A stretch of 64,000 nucleotides of DNA from an uncultured Dysgonomonas sp. (GCF_900079725.1 NZ_LT599032.1:1296871-1360870); one strand, 5' to 3'; shown: positions 37,854 to 47,437, numbered from the stretch's first letter. The notes: generated by a model from the sequence alone, not told the origin. Made by a program: numbers and translations.

Positions 37854-37884
37854 CAAAAGTATATATTTTTTACAATAAAACAAA
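37854..37884 (-). promoter_or_regulatory. Promoter of the his operon
   Basis: On the minus strand TTTG (37881-37884), 19 bases, then TACTTTTG (37854-37861): a full Bacteroidetes consensus. Transcription should start near 37847, just before the leader peptide. Confidence 0.8.
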
Positions 37885-37896
37885 CTTTATGTCAAA

Positions 37897-38379
37897 TTAT
37901 TTTCGTTGTCCTTGTCGATGCGGGTTTGCTTTTCTGCGCTCTTCGATCTTTTTCAGCATATGCTCTTTGAATTTCATATCGACCGCCCGATATTTCTCAA
38001 TCTTCTGAGCAGATAATACCTCTCCAAATTTTTTGTAATATTCTATCTGAAGCTCAGCCTCCCGTTTTTCCGATTCCAAATTCAATTTGGTTATACGTTG
38101 GTAATCTTCTTCTGTTTTGTTAGGCTTCTCATTCAACGCACGGGTTTCCCTGCGTGCATCCCTGTTTACTGCAAACTTTCTGGACATAAACTCCGACTCC
38201 AAGGGGATAAAAACCTTGGCTTCGGCATCTGTCAGCTCCAACTCTTTTATCAGGAAAGCTGCTTTTTCTTTCTTTATAGTTTCTATATCAAAACCGCCTC
38301 GCTTCAGACCCTGACCTTTTATTGAGAGTGTCGTAAACACTGCAAGAATCAATAAGACCAGAATACTTCTAAACTTCAT
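37897..38379 (-). CDS. Spy/CpxP-like periplasmic helical protein
   Basis: A 160-residue secreted protein with a signal peptide ending near LSIKGQG (about 22). The mature part is almost all charged helix (IETIKKEKAAFLIKELELTDAEAKVFIPLESEF, then KTEEDYQRITKLNLESEKREAELQIEYYKKFGEVLSAQKIEKYRAVD). This is the pattern of Spy-like periplasmic proteins encoded beside ECF sigma factors in Bacteroidetes. A chaperone or stress-sensing role is inferred. It is the last gene of the TPR-sigma-anti-sigma set. Confidence 0.72.
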   Translation of the reverse strand: MKFRSILVLLILAVFTTLSIKGQGLKRGGFDIETIKKEKAAFLIKELELTDAEAKVFIPLESEFMSRKFAVNRDARRETRALNEKPNKTEEDYQRITKLNLESEKREAELQIEYYKKFGEVLSAQKIEKYRAVDMKFKEHMLKKIEERRKANPHRQGQRK

Positions 38380-38400
38380 ATAAACATCGTTTTTTTTGGT

Positions 38401-38739
38401 TTAATTACTATACATCACATCCCTGTATTTAGCTCTTGCCACTTCATCCTCAAGAAACAAATAATAATCTTCTTCTTCTGAAGAGGAAGCCATAGCAGAA
38501 GCTACAACAGGCTCAGGTTCGGCTATCGTTTTTTGATTCAGTATTCCCGTTGAAAATATGACTCCACAAAATACGGCTGCCGCTGCTGTCCAAGGCAACA
38601 CCTTTTTCCACAACGGGACAATCTTCCTTTTTTCTATTTCTTTTTCAGGAAGTTTACCCATTATTTCAGCATTAAAATTCTCGAAATAATTATCGGGAAC
38701 CTTAAATGGACTCTTCTTTTTGTCAAAATTATCCAACAT
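38401..38739 (-). CDS. Small single-pass membrane protein, probable anti-sigma factor
   Basis: A 112-residue protein with a soluble N-terminus containing FKVPDNYFENFNAEIMGKLPE, one transmembrane helix at about 47-67 and a short acidic periplasmic tail (SSSEEEDYYLFLEDE). The FxVPxxYFE opening is common in Bacteroidetes proteins encoded right after ECF sigma genes, and this one lies 57 bases downstream of such a gene. The anti-sigma role is inferred from context and topology; I see no zinc-binding HxxxCxxC motif. Confidence 0.65.
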   Translation of the reverse strand: MLDNFDKKKSPFKVPDNYFENFNAEIMGKLPEKEIEKRKIVPLWKKVLPWTAAAAVFCGVIFSTGILNQKTIAEPEPVVASAMASSSEEEDYYLFLEDEVARAKYRDVMYSN

Positions 38740-38796
38740 AACTACTATTCTTTAATAACTCCATCTATACTATAGACTGTAAATAGATAAAAAGGT

Positions 38797-39348
38797 TTAA
38801 TCGTCAGTAGATAAAAAATCTTCAATTTTTTTCACTGCATGATGATATGATGCTTTCAGAGCACCAACCGAGGTTTCCAGTATATCCGACATATCTTCAT
38901 ACTTCATTTCATCGAAATACTTCATGTTAAAAACGATACGTTGTTTTTCAGGAAGTGTCAATATCGCTTTCTGCAATTTAAGTTGCGCTTCGTCTCCATC
39001 AAAATATTCATCACCTTCGAGGCGCGAGATAAGAAATGTATCTGCATCGTCCATCGATATATTGTTTTGCGCTCGTTGTTTATTCAAAAATGTAATTGCT
39101 TCGTTTATCGCTATACGATAGAGCCAGGTCGACAGTTTGGAATCTCCTCTGAAATTCTCGATGCTGGTCCACACTTTAATAAGAGTATTCTGAAGGACAT
39201 CATTAGCATCGTCATGACTAAGCACTATTTTACGAATCTGCCAATAAAGCACCTCACTAAACTCTTTTACAAGTTCAGAAAAGGCAACCTGCTGGGTTTT
39301 GGGATCATGCAGCCTTTCTACTAAGTTATTCTCTGTATCCTGTAACAT
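38797..39348 (-). CDS. ECF-type RNA polymerase sigma factor
   Basis: A 183-residue group 4 sigma factor. Region 2 (about 25-95) has DDANDVLQNTLIKVWTSIENFRGDSKLSTWLYRIAINEA. Region 4 (about 125-180) has LPEKQRIVFNMKYFDEMKYEDMSDILETSVGALKASYHHAVKKIE, the -35-binding helix-turn-helix. The targets are unknown; the downstream membrane and Spy-like genes suggest an envelope-stress circuit. It lies 18 bases after the TPR gene. Confidence 0.92.
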   Translation of the reverse strand: MLQDTENNLVERLHDPKTQQVAFSELVKEFSEVLYWQIRKIVLSHDDANDVLQNTLIKVWTSIENFRGDSKLSTWLYRIAINEAITFLNKQRAQNNISMDDADTFLISRLEGDEYFDGDEAQLKLQKAILTLPEKQRIVFNMKYFDEMKYEDMSDILETSVGALKASYHHAVKKIEDFLSTDD

Positions 39349-39366
39349 TTATTTCAAAATCCTTAT

Positions 39367-40413
39367 TTATTGACCGCTATCTTCCAGATCGGAGTCATCT
39401 CCGAAATAGGCATCATCTTCCATTCCGCCCTGTCCGTTTTCGAACCACTCGATAAAGTTATCAACATTTGTCTTATTATTCTCCCACCATTTAAGTGATT
39501 CGGGAAAATATGCAACACTCACATAGCGACAATAGGTATCGAAATGTCCCGATCCCAAGATTTCCTCATAAGTAGGCACAAAGAAATACCATAAAAGACC
39601 ATTCTGAGAATCGTTTTGCATCTGAGCCAATGTGAAAAATATCAATTTAGATGATTCTACAAAAAACGTATATTGGGAAATATCGTCTGTCGCTCCTGTT
39701 TTATGTTTTTGTATAGCATCATAAAGGTATCGTCTGTCTACTCCGTCTTCGGGCGATAATTTCTCCGAACCGGAATCTATTTTTGCTGAGACTATATCAA
39801 ACATCTCTCCGAATGCATCTTTCGAGCGTTCTGTATTAGGTTCGAGTAACAAGAAGAAATGAAAGGCATAGAAACTTTGCACCCATCGCCCCAAATCATT
39901 CAGTGCATAGGCATAAAGCAAAAATGCGCTGGAATGAGTGGCATCTATTTCAATCGCTTTGCGCAAATGCTGAACAGCCATACGATTGTCCTTATTATTG
40001 AAGTAGCACAAACCCAGATTGAAATGCAGCAAATATTCATCGCCACATTTCTCTAATGCCTCATTAAGGGTCCTAAGAGCATCTCCCATTTTATCCTGAT
40101 TGGCTAGTGCCGTACCTTTTACAATATATGCATCCATCAATAAAGGCTGAAAATTAGCCGTAATTACTTTTGTACTGTTGCGAATGGCTTTATCATAATC
40201 TTTGAGTTGCAAGTATGATAATGACATCTCGTAAACAGCAGACATTGATGTCGGATTCACTTTCAGCGCTTCTTCATAACAGGCTATTGCCTCTTTATAA
40301 CGTCCTTTATCATGCAATGCCACACCCTGCCTTATTAATTTTTCGGAAGATGGTTGTGAATATATTGTTAAAGTTGTGAATAATAAGAATAATATAATTA
40401 AGCCGTTTCTCAT
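39367..40413 (-). CDS. TPR-repeat secreted protein
   Basis: A 348-residue protein starting at the ATG 40413, which opens a clear signal peptide (MRNGLIILFLLFTTLTIYSQ); an upstream alternative start adds ten residues. At least four tetratricopeptide repeats span about 20-190 (GVALHDKGRYKEAIACYEEALKVNP, and DEYLLHFNLGLCYFNNKDNRMAVQHLRKAIE). The C-terminus is acidic. TPR proteins scaffold other proteins; the partner is unknown. It heads the sigma-factor set, 28 bases from an exact -7 element. Confidence 0.85.
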   Translation of the reverse strand: MRNGLIILFLLFTTLTIYSQPSSEKLIRQGVALHDKGRYKEAIACYEEALKVNPTSMSAVYEMSLSYLQLKDYDKAIRNSTKVITANFQPLLMDAYIVKGTALANQDKMGDALRTLNEALEKCGDEYLLHFNLGLCYFNNKDNRMAVQHLRKAIEIDATHSSAFLLYAYALNDLGRWVQSFYAFHFFLLLEPNTERSKDAFGEMFDIVSAKIDSGSEKLSPEDGVDRRYLYDAIQKHKTGATDDISQYTFFVESSKLIFFTLAQMQNDSQNGLLWYFFVPTYEEILGSGHFDTYCRYVSVAYFPESLKWWENNKTNVDNFIEWFENGQGGMEDDAYFGDDSDLEDSGQ

Positions 40414-40440
40414 GCAATAAATATTTACTTTTAAAAAATA

Positions 40441-40448
40441 CAAAAGTA
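40441..40448 (-). promoter_or_regulatory. Candidate -7 element of the TPR-sigma operon
   Basis: On the minus strand TACTTTTG is an exact match 28 bases before the TPR start. No -33 TTTG is at the right spacing. Confidence 0.5.
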
Positions 40449-40557
40449 AGAAAATACTCTATAAATGCATTCTCTGTTCAGATTCTTTGACATTTTAAAG
40501 AGAAAATGGTTTAAACCGAGATAATAAAATGAGCTCTATAGATGATTTATTGTCTTG

Positions 40558-41120
40558 TTTTAATGTTGGATTCTTTTCGACATAATTACCGTCTTTGTTT
40601 ATTTCTGGATACTTGGCTCAATTCTGCCGCGCCCTCCCGGGCTTGCCCTCACTTTTGGCATCGCCCAAAAGTAAGCAAAAGGCTAGCGCTAAGTTCCTCG
40701 GCGACCCACAATCGGCTTGCCGGCTGAAAGGGACGAACGGGCTATCGCCCCGTCCCTTTCCACCCCGCCTGCACCGTGTGGGTACCCCGCCTGCGGAACT
40801 AATGCGCGTCCGCTGGCGCCTTAGTGGAGCGAAGCCCTTTGAACTCAAATAAGACAACCTCTTGTCGTCGCATTGCGACCACGGCCTCGTCCCGCAGGCG
40901 GGTACCCAATCCGTAAAGCGGAGGTGTAGAGCAAAATAGGGCAGCTGCTATACCCGGTCGATAATCCGGCTAAAGATGACTCCGTATTATTTTGCTCCAC
41001 CGAAGCTACGGCTTTGGGTCGCCGAGGGATGTAGCCTTGATTTTTTGGTTCGTTTTGCATCAAGGCAAAATGAACGTTCAGACGAAACGGAGTGAAGTCG
41101 AAAAGAATCCAACATTAAAA
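40558..41120. repeat. GC-rich nested palindromic element with 24-bp perfect terminal inverted repeats
   Basis: The ends 40558-40581 and 41097-41120 are exact 24-base inverted copies. Inside are further arms: 40696-40708 with 41015-41027 (13 bases exact) and 40780-40797 with 40890-40907 (one inserted base). Local hairpins also occur, for example a 9-bp stem at about 40727-40759 and ACTTTTGG/CCAAAAGT near 40650. The interior is strikingly GC-rich against AT-rich flanks. Short open frames inside look like chance. It resembles a miniature inverted-repeat element or a large folding RNA/DNA hairpin. Confidence 0.8.
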
Positions 41121-41459
41121 TGTATCATTAAATCTATTGATTATATATAATTAAGCAGAATTTCTATCTTATTTTTCTATCAATGATAAATAGAATCTCT
41201 CACAATAGCCCTATATCACATTTCAATATGTCTTATTTATCAAAACAAACAATTACAAATTTCCACACATAAAGCCTTAAAACACAAAATTATCACAAAA
41301 CAACACCCCACTAAAAACATAAAGACAAACATCAGATCTGTCGAATTTTAGAATTAGCCTAAATAGGAATGTCATATAAAAGACGCCATATCATAGAATA
41401 TTTTTATTATTTTTGTTAGTTCAGGGAAATTAAAAAATTAACTAAAAACTTCAATTATA
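41121..41459. other. AT-rich region upstream of aconitase
   Basis: About 340 bases of A/T-rich sequence between the palindromic element and the aconitase gene. Only an exact -7 element (TATTTTTG, 41408-41415) is seen, 45 bases before the ATG. Confidence 0.45.
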
Positions 41460-43724
41460 ATGAAAAGTACCACTTTTGATATAGATATGATTCGCAAATT
41501 TTACGAATCTTACCCATCAAAGGTTGAAGAGGCTAAAAGCAAACTAAAACGCCCTTTGACACTGTCCGAAAAAATTCTTTATGCACATTTATCAACAGAT
41601 GAACCTATTAAAGATTTTGTGCGCGCAACGGATTATGTCAACTTTTCGCCCGACAGGGTTGCCATGCAGGACGCTACTGCACAAATGGCCTTGTTGCAAT
41701 TGATGAATTCGGGACGTACCAAGGTGGCTGTCCCATCGACAGTACACTGCGACCACCTGATACAGGCATACAAATCGGCAAAAGAAGACCTGAATACTGC
41801 CGAGGTTACAAACAAAGAGGTCTTTGACTTTCTGACCAACGTATCCAATAAATTCGGAATCGGTTTCTGGAAACCCGGTGCAGGCATCATCCATCAAGTA
41901 GTACTCGAAAACTATGCTTTCCCCGGCGGAATGATGATCGGGACAGACTCACATACGCCAAATGCCGGAGGACTAGGTATGGTAGCCATAGGCGTAGGTG
42001 GTGCCGATGCGGTAGATGTAATGGCGGGAATGCCCTGGGAACTGAAAATGCCGAAAATCATAGGGGTTAAGCTGACCGGAAAATTATCGGGTTGGGCTTC
42101 ACCAAAAGATGTCATACTAAAACTAGCAGGTATACTTACTGTAAAAGGGGGAACAAATGCTATTATCGAATATTTTGGCGAAGGCACTGCGTCATTATCT
42201 GCTACAGGCAAGGGTACTATCTGTAACATGGGTGCGGAAGTAGGTGCAACAACATCCATTTTCCCGTATGACAAAAAATCGTCTGAATACCTGAAAGCTA
42301 CCTTCCGTAGTGACGTGGCAGAACTGGCCGATAAGATAATGGAACATCTGCAACCTGATGCAGAGATAGCAAATAATCCGCAAAAATATTTTGACCAGAT
42401 AATCGAAATAGATTTATCAACTCTCGAACCATATGTAAACGGACCTTTTACACCCGATGCGGCACACCCTATTTCTCAATTTGCCAATGCGGTAAAAGAA
42501 AACGGTTATCCCAGGCAGATGGAAGTGGGTCTAATCGGCTCATGTACAAACTCGTCATACGAAGACATGTCGCGTGCGGCATCGATCGTCGCTGATGCCA
42601 AAAAGAAAAATATAAAAGTAAAAGCCCAATTTATAATCAATCCCGGTTCGGAACAAGTACGCTATACTGCCGAAAGAGATGGCATATTACCTATCTTTGA
42701 AGAAGCTGGGGCGACTATTATGGCAAATGCCTGCGGGCCTTGCATCGGACAATGGAAAAGGGAGTCGGATAACCCGGAACGTCCCAATTCAATCGTAACA
42801 TCGTTTAACCGCAACTTTGCCAAACGAAACGACGGCAATCCGAACACCCATGCCTTTGTTACATCACCGGAAATTGTGGCTGCACTAAGCATTGCCGGAG
42901 ATTTATGTTTCAATCCGATGACAGACACATTAGTGAATGAAAAAGGGGAGCATGTAAAATTGCAAGAACCTCAGGGATATGAATTACCGCCGAACGGATA
43001 TAAGAAAGATGATGAGGGATTTATAGCTCCGGCAGCAGATGGTTCAAAAATCGAAGTAAAAATAGCTCCTGACTCACAACGCCTGCAAGAACTGAAACCG
43101 TTTCCTGCGTGGAACGGGAAAGATATTATCGCTCAGCCGCTATTAATAAAAGCAAAAGGCAAATGTACCACCGACCACATTTCGATGGCCGGACCATGGC
43201 TTCGTTTCCGCGGACATCTGGATAATATATCCGATAATATGCTGATAGGGGCCGTCAATGCATTCAATGATAAAACAAACGCTGTTCTGGATGTGGAAAC
43301 CGGCGAATATATCGCTGTTCCTAAACTTGCCCGGAAATTCAAAGCCGAAGGACTGGGCTCCGTCGTAGTAGCTGAAGAAAACTACGGAGAAGGCTCATCT
43401 CGCGAACATGCAGCAATGGAGCCCCGGTTCCTGAATGTAAAAGCCATACTCGTCAAGTCTTTTGCCCGCATACATGAAACCAACCTAAAAAAACAAGGTA
43501 TGCTTGCCCTTACCTTTATCGATAAGAATGATTATGATAAGGTACGTGAAGATGATAAAATAAGCATACAAGGACTAACCGATTTCAGACCGGGAAAGAA
43601 CCTTACCGTCGAACTCACCCATAAAAACGGTGAAAAAGAATCGTTCGGGGTAGCCCACACCTATAACGATACGCAGATAGAATGGTTTAAGGCTGGCAGT
43701 GCCCTGAATTATATGAAACAATAA
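41460..43724 (+). CDS. acn: Aconitate hydratase
   Basis: A 754-residue 4Fe-4S enzyme that isomerises citrate to isocitrate. Active-site and cluster segments are present: [56 protein letters not shown] and [13 protein letters not shown] (three cluster cysteines). The swivel domain has [19 protein letters not shown] and [17 protein letters not shown]. The length fits the mitochondrial-like aconitase of Bacteroidetes. It heads a run with citrate synthase two genes on; no isocitrate dehydrogenase is in this window. Confidence 0.96.
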   Translation: MKSTTFDIDMIRKFYESYPSKVEEAKSKLKRPLTLSEKILYAHLSTDEPIKDFVRATDYVNFSPDRVAMQDATAQMALLQLMNSGRTKVAVPSTVHCDHLIQAYKSAKEDLNTAEVTNKEVFDFLTNVSNKFGIGFWKPGAGIIHQVVLENYAFPGGMMIGTDSHTPNAGGLGMVAIGVGGADAVDVMAGMPWELKMPKIIGVKLTGKLSGWASPKDVILKLAGILTVKGGTNAIIEYFGEGTASLSATGKGTICNMGAEVGATTSIFPYDKKSSEYLKATFRSDVAELADKIMEHLQPDAEIANNPQKYFDQIIEIDLSTLEPYVNGPFTPDAAHPISQFANAVKENGYPRQMEVGLIGSCTNSSYEDMSRAASIVADAKKKNIKVKAQFIINPGSEQVRYTAERDGILPIFEEAGATIMANACGPCIGQWKRESDNPERPNSIVTSFNRNFAKRNDGNPNTHAFVTSPEIVAALSIAGDLCFNPMTDTLVNEKGEHVKLQEPQGYELPPNGYKKDDEGFIAPAADGSKIEVKIAPDSQRLQELKPFPAWNGKDIIAQPLLIKAKGKCTTDHISMAGPWLRFRGHLDNISDNMLIGAVNAFNDKTNAVLDVETGEYIAVPKLARKFKAEGLGSVVVAEENYGEGSSREHAAMEPRFLNVKAILVKSFARIHETNLKKQGMLALTFIDKNDYDKVREDDKISIQGLTDFRPGKNLTVELTHKNGEKESFGVAHTYNDTQIEWFKAGSALNYMKQ

Positions 43725-43738
43725 TAACCGGAGTCTGC

Positions 43739-44332
43739 ATGATTTTCAATATACTTCTTTTTCCCGGTTTTGAAACACTCGATGTATTCGGGCCTGTGGA
43801 AATATTCGGTAAGGTTGAAGGTAGTACAATCAGATATTATTCTGAAACCGGAGGCCTTATATGCAATGCAGATAATATTAAGATCAAAACCAACCCGGTA
43901 GAATTATTAATACCGGAAGAAACGAATATACTGCTTATTCCCGGAGGAATGGGTACACGAAAGGAAATAGAAAATCCTGTCTTTATAGAGAAGATAAGGA
44001 CATTAGCCATTGCTAGTCAATATACCCTTACTGTTTGCACGGGTAGTGCATTATTAGCTAAAACCGGTTTACTGGATGGCAGAAGTGCGACATCAAACAA
44101 ACGTGCTTTCGAGTGGGTGGAAAGTGCTTCTTCTCAAGTAAACTGGATAAAACGGGCACGCTGGGTGAAAGACGGCAAGTATTATACCTCATCGGGTGTC
44201 AGCGCCGGAATGGATATGGCTTTAGGATTTATTCGTGATATGCTGGGGACAGAAGAAGCCCGGAAGATAGCTTTCAGAATAGAATATAATTGGCAGGAAG
44301 ATGAAAGTGCCGACAACTTTTGCAATCAGTAA
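43739..44332 (+). CDS. DJ-1/PfpI family protein
   Basis: A 197-residue DJ-1/PfpI protein of the branch that includes isonitrile hydratase and AraC-regulator-linked amidotransferase-like proteins. It has FPGFETLDVFGPVEIF (conserved Asp/Glu near 15-22), ILLIPGGMGTR, and the nucleophile elbow LTVCTGSALLAKTGLLDGR (Cys about 101). The late YYTSSGVSAGMDMALGFI segment is typical. The substrate is unknown. It follows aconitase by 14 bases and the GNAT gene starts 5 bases on, so it is co-transcribed. Confidence 0.86.
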   Translation: MIFNILLFPGFETLDVFGPVEIFGKVEGSTIRYYSETGGLICNADNIKIKTNPVELLIPEETNILLIPGGMGTRKEIENPVFIEKIRTLAIASQYTLTVCTGSALLAKTGLLDGRSATSNKRAFEWVESASSQVNWIKRARWVKDGKYYTSSGVSAGMDMALGFIRDMLGTEEARKIAFRIEYNWQEDESADNFCNQ

Positions 44333-44337
44333 ATTAA

Positions 44338-44778
44338 ATGAATATAGATATACAGCCCATAAAGGAATCAGACTTTGAAGAGTTAATTACCCTCTTTCTG
44401 GAATTTGCCACCTTTGAAAAATTACCCGAAAAGATGACTAATTCCGTCGGACAGATGCTGAAAGAAAAGGATTATTTTCACGGCTTTGTTGCCAGGGATG
44501 TGGATGGCTCCATTATCGGGTATGCGACTTACTTCTTCGCTTATTATACATGGACAGGCAAATCCTTGTACATGGATGACTTATATGTCAGGCAAACATA
44601 CAGAGGAAAGGGCATAGGTACACTCCTTATCAACAAAGTGATTACTTATGCAAAAGAAGAACGATGCAATGGCCTGCGCTGGCAGGTTTCGGAATGAAAC
44701 CATCCGGCGATAAAGTTTTATAAGAGTCTGGGCGCAACAATTAATGAAGTGGAAAGAAATTGTGACCTATTATTTTAA
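44338..44778 (+). pseudogene. GNAT acetyltransferase interrupted by an in-frame UGA
   Basis: A GNAT N-acetyltransferase: residues 1-119 carry MDDLYVRQTYRGKGIGTLLIN, the acetyl-CoA loop. Translation then meets TGA at 44695-44697. The same frame continues without interruption as NHPAIKFYKSLGATINEVE...LLF to the TAA at 44776, which is exactly the normal C-terminal strand of such proteins. Relatives have Trp just after QVS(E/N), so TGG to TGA is the simplest change. It may be a nonsense mutation, a sequencing error or, less likely, recoding. Without readthrough the last 26 residues are lost. Confidence 0.8.
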
Positions 44779-44822
44779 GTCATAATTCGAATTCAAAATA
44801 TAAATCATATAAAAAACATACT

Positions 44823-46184
44823 ATGGAGAGATTACTGGATAAGGAAATAGTGGATAAAATATCGGCAACAGTGGGCGTAACGAGTAACTTCGACCCCGAA
44901 CTGTTCCAAAAAATGAATGTAAAACGCGGCCTTCGCAACGAAGACCATACCGGTGTAGTTGTAGGACTTACCAAAGTAGGCGACGTTGTGGGATATGAAC
45001 GCAGCGAAGACGGCAAGCTGACGCCTATCCCCGGCAAACTTATATACAGGGGAATCAGCCTCGAAGACATAGTCAGGGGTGCCCAGAAAGAAAACAGGCT
45101 GGGATTTGAAGAGGTAGTCTATCTTATCCTTTCGGGCAATATGCCGAACAAGGAAGAACTGAAAGAATTTTCGGAACTGATGAGTTGCATTATGGACCTG
45201 AAACCGAAAATTGTAATGCACATACTCGACCTCGTAGGAAATGATATTATGAATTATCTTTCCCGTTGTGTACTCGAATTATATACATTCGACGACAAGC
45301 CCGACGAAACCACCCCTGAGAACCTGATACGCCAATCTCTGAACCTTGTTGCCACTTTCCCGACCATCATCGCCTATGCACACAATGCATTAAGGCACAG
45401 CAATGGCAAGTCTCTCCACATCAGACATCCGCAAGCAAACCTGTCGCTTGCCGAAAACTTTCTGTATATGATGAAAGGGCACCACTATACACAATTGGAT
45501 GTGAAAATTCTCGACCTTGCGCTCATGGTACATGCCGACCACGGGGGAGGTAATAATTCTACTTTTACGGTACGTGTGACCAGTTCGACAGGTACTGATA
45601 CCTATTCGGCCATCGCTGCGGGTATAGGCTCTCTGAAAGGGCCTCTGCATGGAGGAGCAAACCTGAAAGTCATCGATATGATGAAAAATATTAAGACCAA
45701 TGTGAAAGACTGGACAAGTGTTGAAGAAGTAGATTCCTATCTGCTGAAGATATTGAACAAAGAAGCTTATGACAAGACAGGCCTTATATATGGTATAGGG
45801 CATGCTATATATACAATATCCGACCCACGTACCATGCTGCTCAAAGAAATGGCCCGCGACCTTGCCATAGAGAAAGGACGGGAAGAAGAATATAACTTCT
45901 ACAAGCTGCTGGAAGAAAGAGCTATCCTCAACTTTATGGAGAAAAAAGGTAAGAATGTCAACAAGCAGGTATGTGCCAATGTGGACTTCTATTCGGGTTT
46001 CGTATACGATATGATAGGTCTGCCTCAGGAAATATACACCCCATTGTTTGCAATGGCGCGTATAGTGGGCTGGTGTGCACACCGTATCGAAGAACTCAAC
46101 TTCAAGCAAAAGCGTATTATCCGCCCTGCATACAAGAATGCCGCCGACATAAAAGAATATATACCTATTGCCGATAGAAAATGA
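44823..46184 (+). CDS. gltA: Citrate synthase
   Basis: A 453-residue enzyme condensing acetyl-CoA and oxaloacetate. It has IPGKLIYRGISLEDIVRGAQ, the active-site region VHADHGGGNNSTFTVRVTSST, GPLHGGANLKVIDMM, GIGHAIYTISDPRT and NVDFYSGFVYDMIGLP. The key catalytic His and Asp positions appear intact. The fold is that of the citrate/2-methylcitrate synthase group; grouping with aconitase favours citrate. The DUF423 gene overlaps its stop by 4 bases. Confidence 0.94.
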   Translation: MERLLDKEIVDKISATVGVTSNFDPELFQKMNVKRGLRNEDHTGVVVGLTKVGDVVGYERSEDGKLTPIPGKLIYRGISLEDIVRGAQKENRLGFEEVVYLILSGNMPNKEELKEFSELMSCIMDLKPKIVMHILDLVGNDIMNYLSRCVLELYTFDDKPDETTPENLIRQSLNLVATFPTIIAYAHNALRHSNGKSLHIRHPQANLSLAENFLYMMKGHHYTQLDVKILDLALMVHADHGGGNNSTFTVRVTSSTGTDTYSAIAAGIGSLKGPLHGGANLKVIDMMKNIKTNVKDWTSVEEVDSYLLKILNKEAYDKTGLIYGIGHAIYTISDPRTMLLKEMARDLAIEKGREEEYNFYKLLEERAILNFMEKKGKNVNKQVCANVDFYSGFVYDMIGLPQEIYTPLFAMARIVGWCAHRIEELNFKQKRIIRPAYKNAADIKEYIPIADRK

Positions 46185-46570
46185 AACAAACAGTATTAAT
46201 TATTGCTGCTATATATGGAATGCTCTCGGTGATATTGGGAGCATTCGGTGCACATGCACTTAAAGACATACTCACACCTGAAAAGCTGATCAGCTTCGAA
46301 ACCGGCGTGCGTTATCAGATGTACCACGCCATTGTATTGCTAGCCATAGGGCTGACACAGCCATTCGTATCACCATTAGAAAAATGGGCTGCTATCTGCA
46401 TGATAGTAGGTGTGGTCTTGTTTTCATTCAGCATCTATTTTCTATCCTTTGCCGAACATTGGGGGATAAATCTGCGTTTCTTAGGGCCAATAACTCCTCT
46501 GGGAGGATTGTTTCTCATTACAGGATGGCTGTTATTGATCCTGTTTTTTATTAAAAATAAAATTTTCTGA
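46181..46570 (+). CDS. DUF423 family membrane protein
   Basis: A 129-residue protein with four hydrophobic helices. It matches DUF423: MLSVILGAFGAHALKDILTPE, ETGVRYQMYHAIVLLAIGL, FLGPITPLGGLFLITGW. The function is unknown. Its ATG overlaps the citrate synthase stop (ATGA), so it is translated with it. Confidence 0.9.
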   Translation: MKQTVLIIAAIYGMLSVILGAFGAHALKDILTPEKLISFETGVRYQMYHAIVLLAIGLTQPFVSPLEKWAAICMIVGVVLFSFSIYFLSFAEHWGINLRFLGPITPLGGLFLITGWLLLILFFIKNKIF

Positions 46571-46650
46571 TTTTTTTCCATTTTGATGTAACCAAATTAA
46601 AAAAGGATGCGTCATACCTATAAATAATCATTTCAAAAAAGAATATTAAG

Positions 46651-47367
46651 ATGAAAACACTATTGTACACAATCGGTATTACGCTATTAGTTTTAAGCGC
46701 CCAATCCTGTTCATTCAATTCAGTGAGAGGAAATGGAAACATAACAGAGAATGAAGTCAATATCTCAGATTATAAGGAGATAGAATTTAGTGGAGGCTCA
46801 AGCATTGTATATGAACAAAAACCTGATGCCGCGCCATATCTAAGGATAGAAACAGACGAAAACATTTTCCCTTTGTTAATTGTAGAATCCAATAACGGCA
46901 TTCTTTCTATCAAAAATAAAGAAAATGTGAGTCCTACTAAATATAATATCTATACCAATTCGACAGCCTTGGCCCGGGTAAGTGCCAGCGGTTCTATTAA
47001 ACTCCATATCAAAGGTAAACTGGAAACTACCGATCTAGTATTGTCTGTTTCGGGTAGTGCGAATATCCTCGGTGACAGCATTGTAGCACAAAGCGTAGTT
47101 ACAAAAGTCTCCGGCTCAGGCGATATCACAATGACCGGTAAAACCACCAAGATGGAAAGCAGTATATCCGGAAGTGGAAAAACCAACACCATGAATATGA
47201 TAGCCGACACTGTAACCTGTTCCGTATCAGGCAGTGGTAATTTCTCCGTATATGCCGAAAAGTTGCTGACCGTGAGAGTATCGGGTAGTGGTAACGTAGA
47301 GTACAGAGGAAATGCTCAGGTAGACCAGGCCATATCAGGCTCAGGAAAGGTTGTCAAAGTACAGTAA
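46651..47367 (+). CDS. DUF2807 (GIN-domain) lipoprotein
   Basis: A 238-residue protein with a signal peptide and lipobox (AQSC, Cys20). The rest is the GIN/DUF2807 beta-helix: after FNSVRGNGNITENEVNIS it repeats short rungs with SGSG or SVSGSGN motifs (about 108-236), for example TKVSGSGDITMTG and VRVSGSGNVEYRG. Proteins of this family are head-domain-like envelope proteins of unknown role, sometimes called putative adhesins. It is probably a single gene with a strong terminator. Confidence 0.88.
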   Translation: MKTLLYTIGITLLVLSAQSCSFNSVRGNGNITENEVNISDYKEIEFSGGSSIVYEQKPDAAPYLRIETDENIFPLLIVESNNGILSIKNKENVSPTKYNIYTNSTALARVSASGSIKLHIKGKLETTDLVLSVSGSANILGDSIVAQSVVTKVSGSGDITMTGKTTKMESSISGSGKTNTMNMIADTVTCSVSGSGNFSVYAEKLLTVRVSGSGNVEYRGNAQVDQAISGSGKVVKVQ

Positions 47368-47384
47368 TAATATCTCTCAAAATA

Positions 47385-47428
47385 AAAAGGCCGTGAAAAA
47401 CAAATGATTTCACGGCCTTTTGTTTTTT
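47385..47428. terminator. Terminator after the DUF2807 gene
   Basis: AAAAGGCCGTGAAA pairs with TTTCACGGCCTTTT, followed by a T run on the plus strand. The A run on the other side lets it also serve the convergent gene at 47438. Confidence 0.85.
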
Positions 47429-47437
47429 TAGGAGGCT

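Noticed and set aside
40595-41063. Several 60-85 codon open frames in the GC-rich block
   Set aside because: They overlap one another on both strands inside the nested palindrome, are proline/arginine-rich and have no start context or conserved look.
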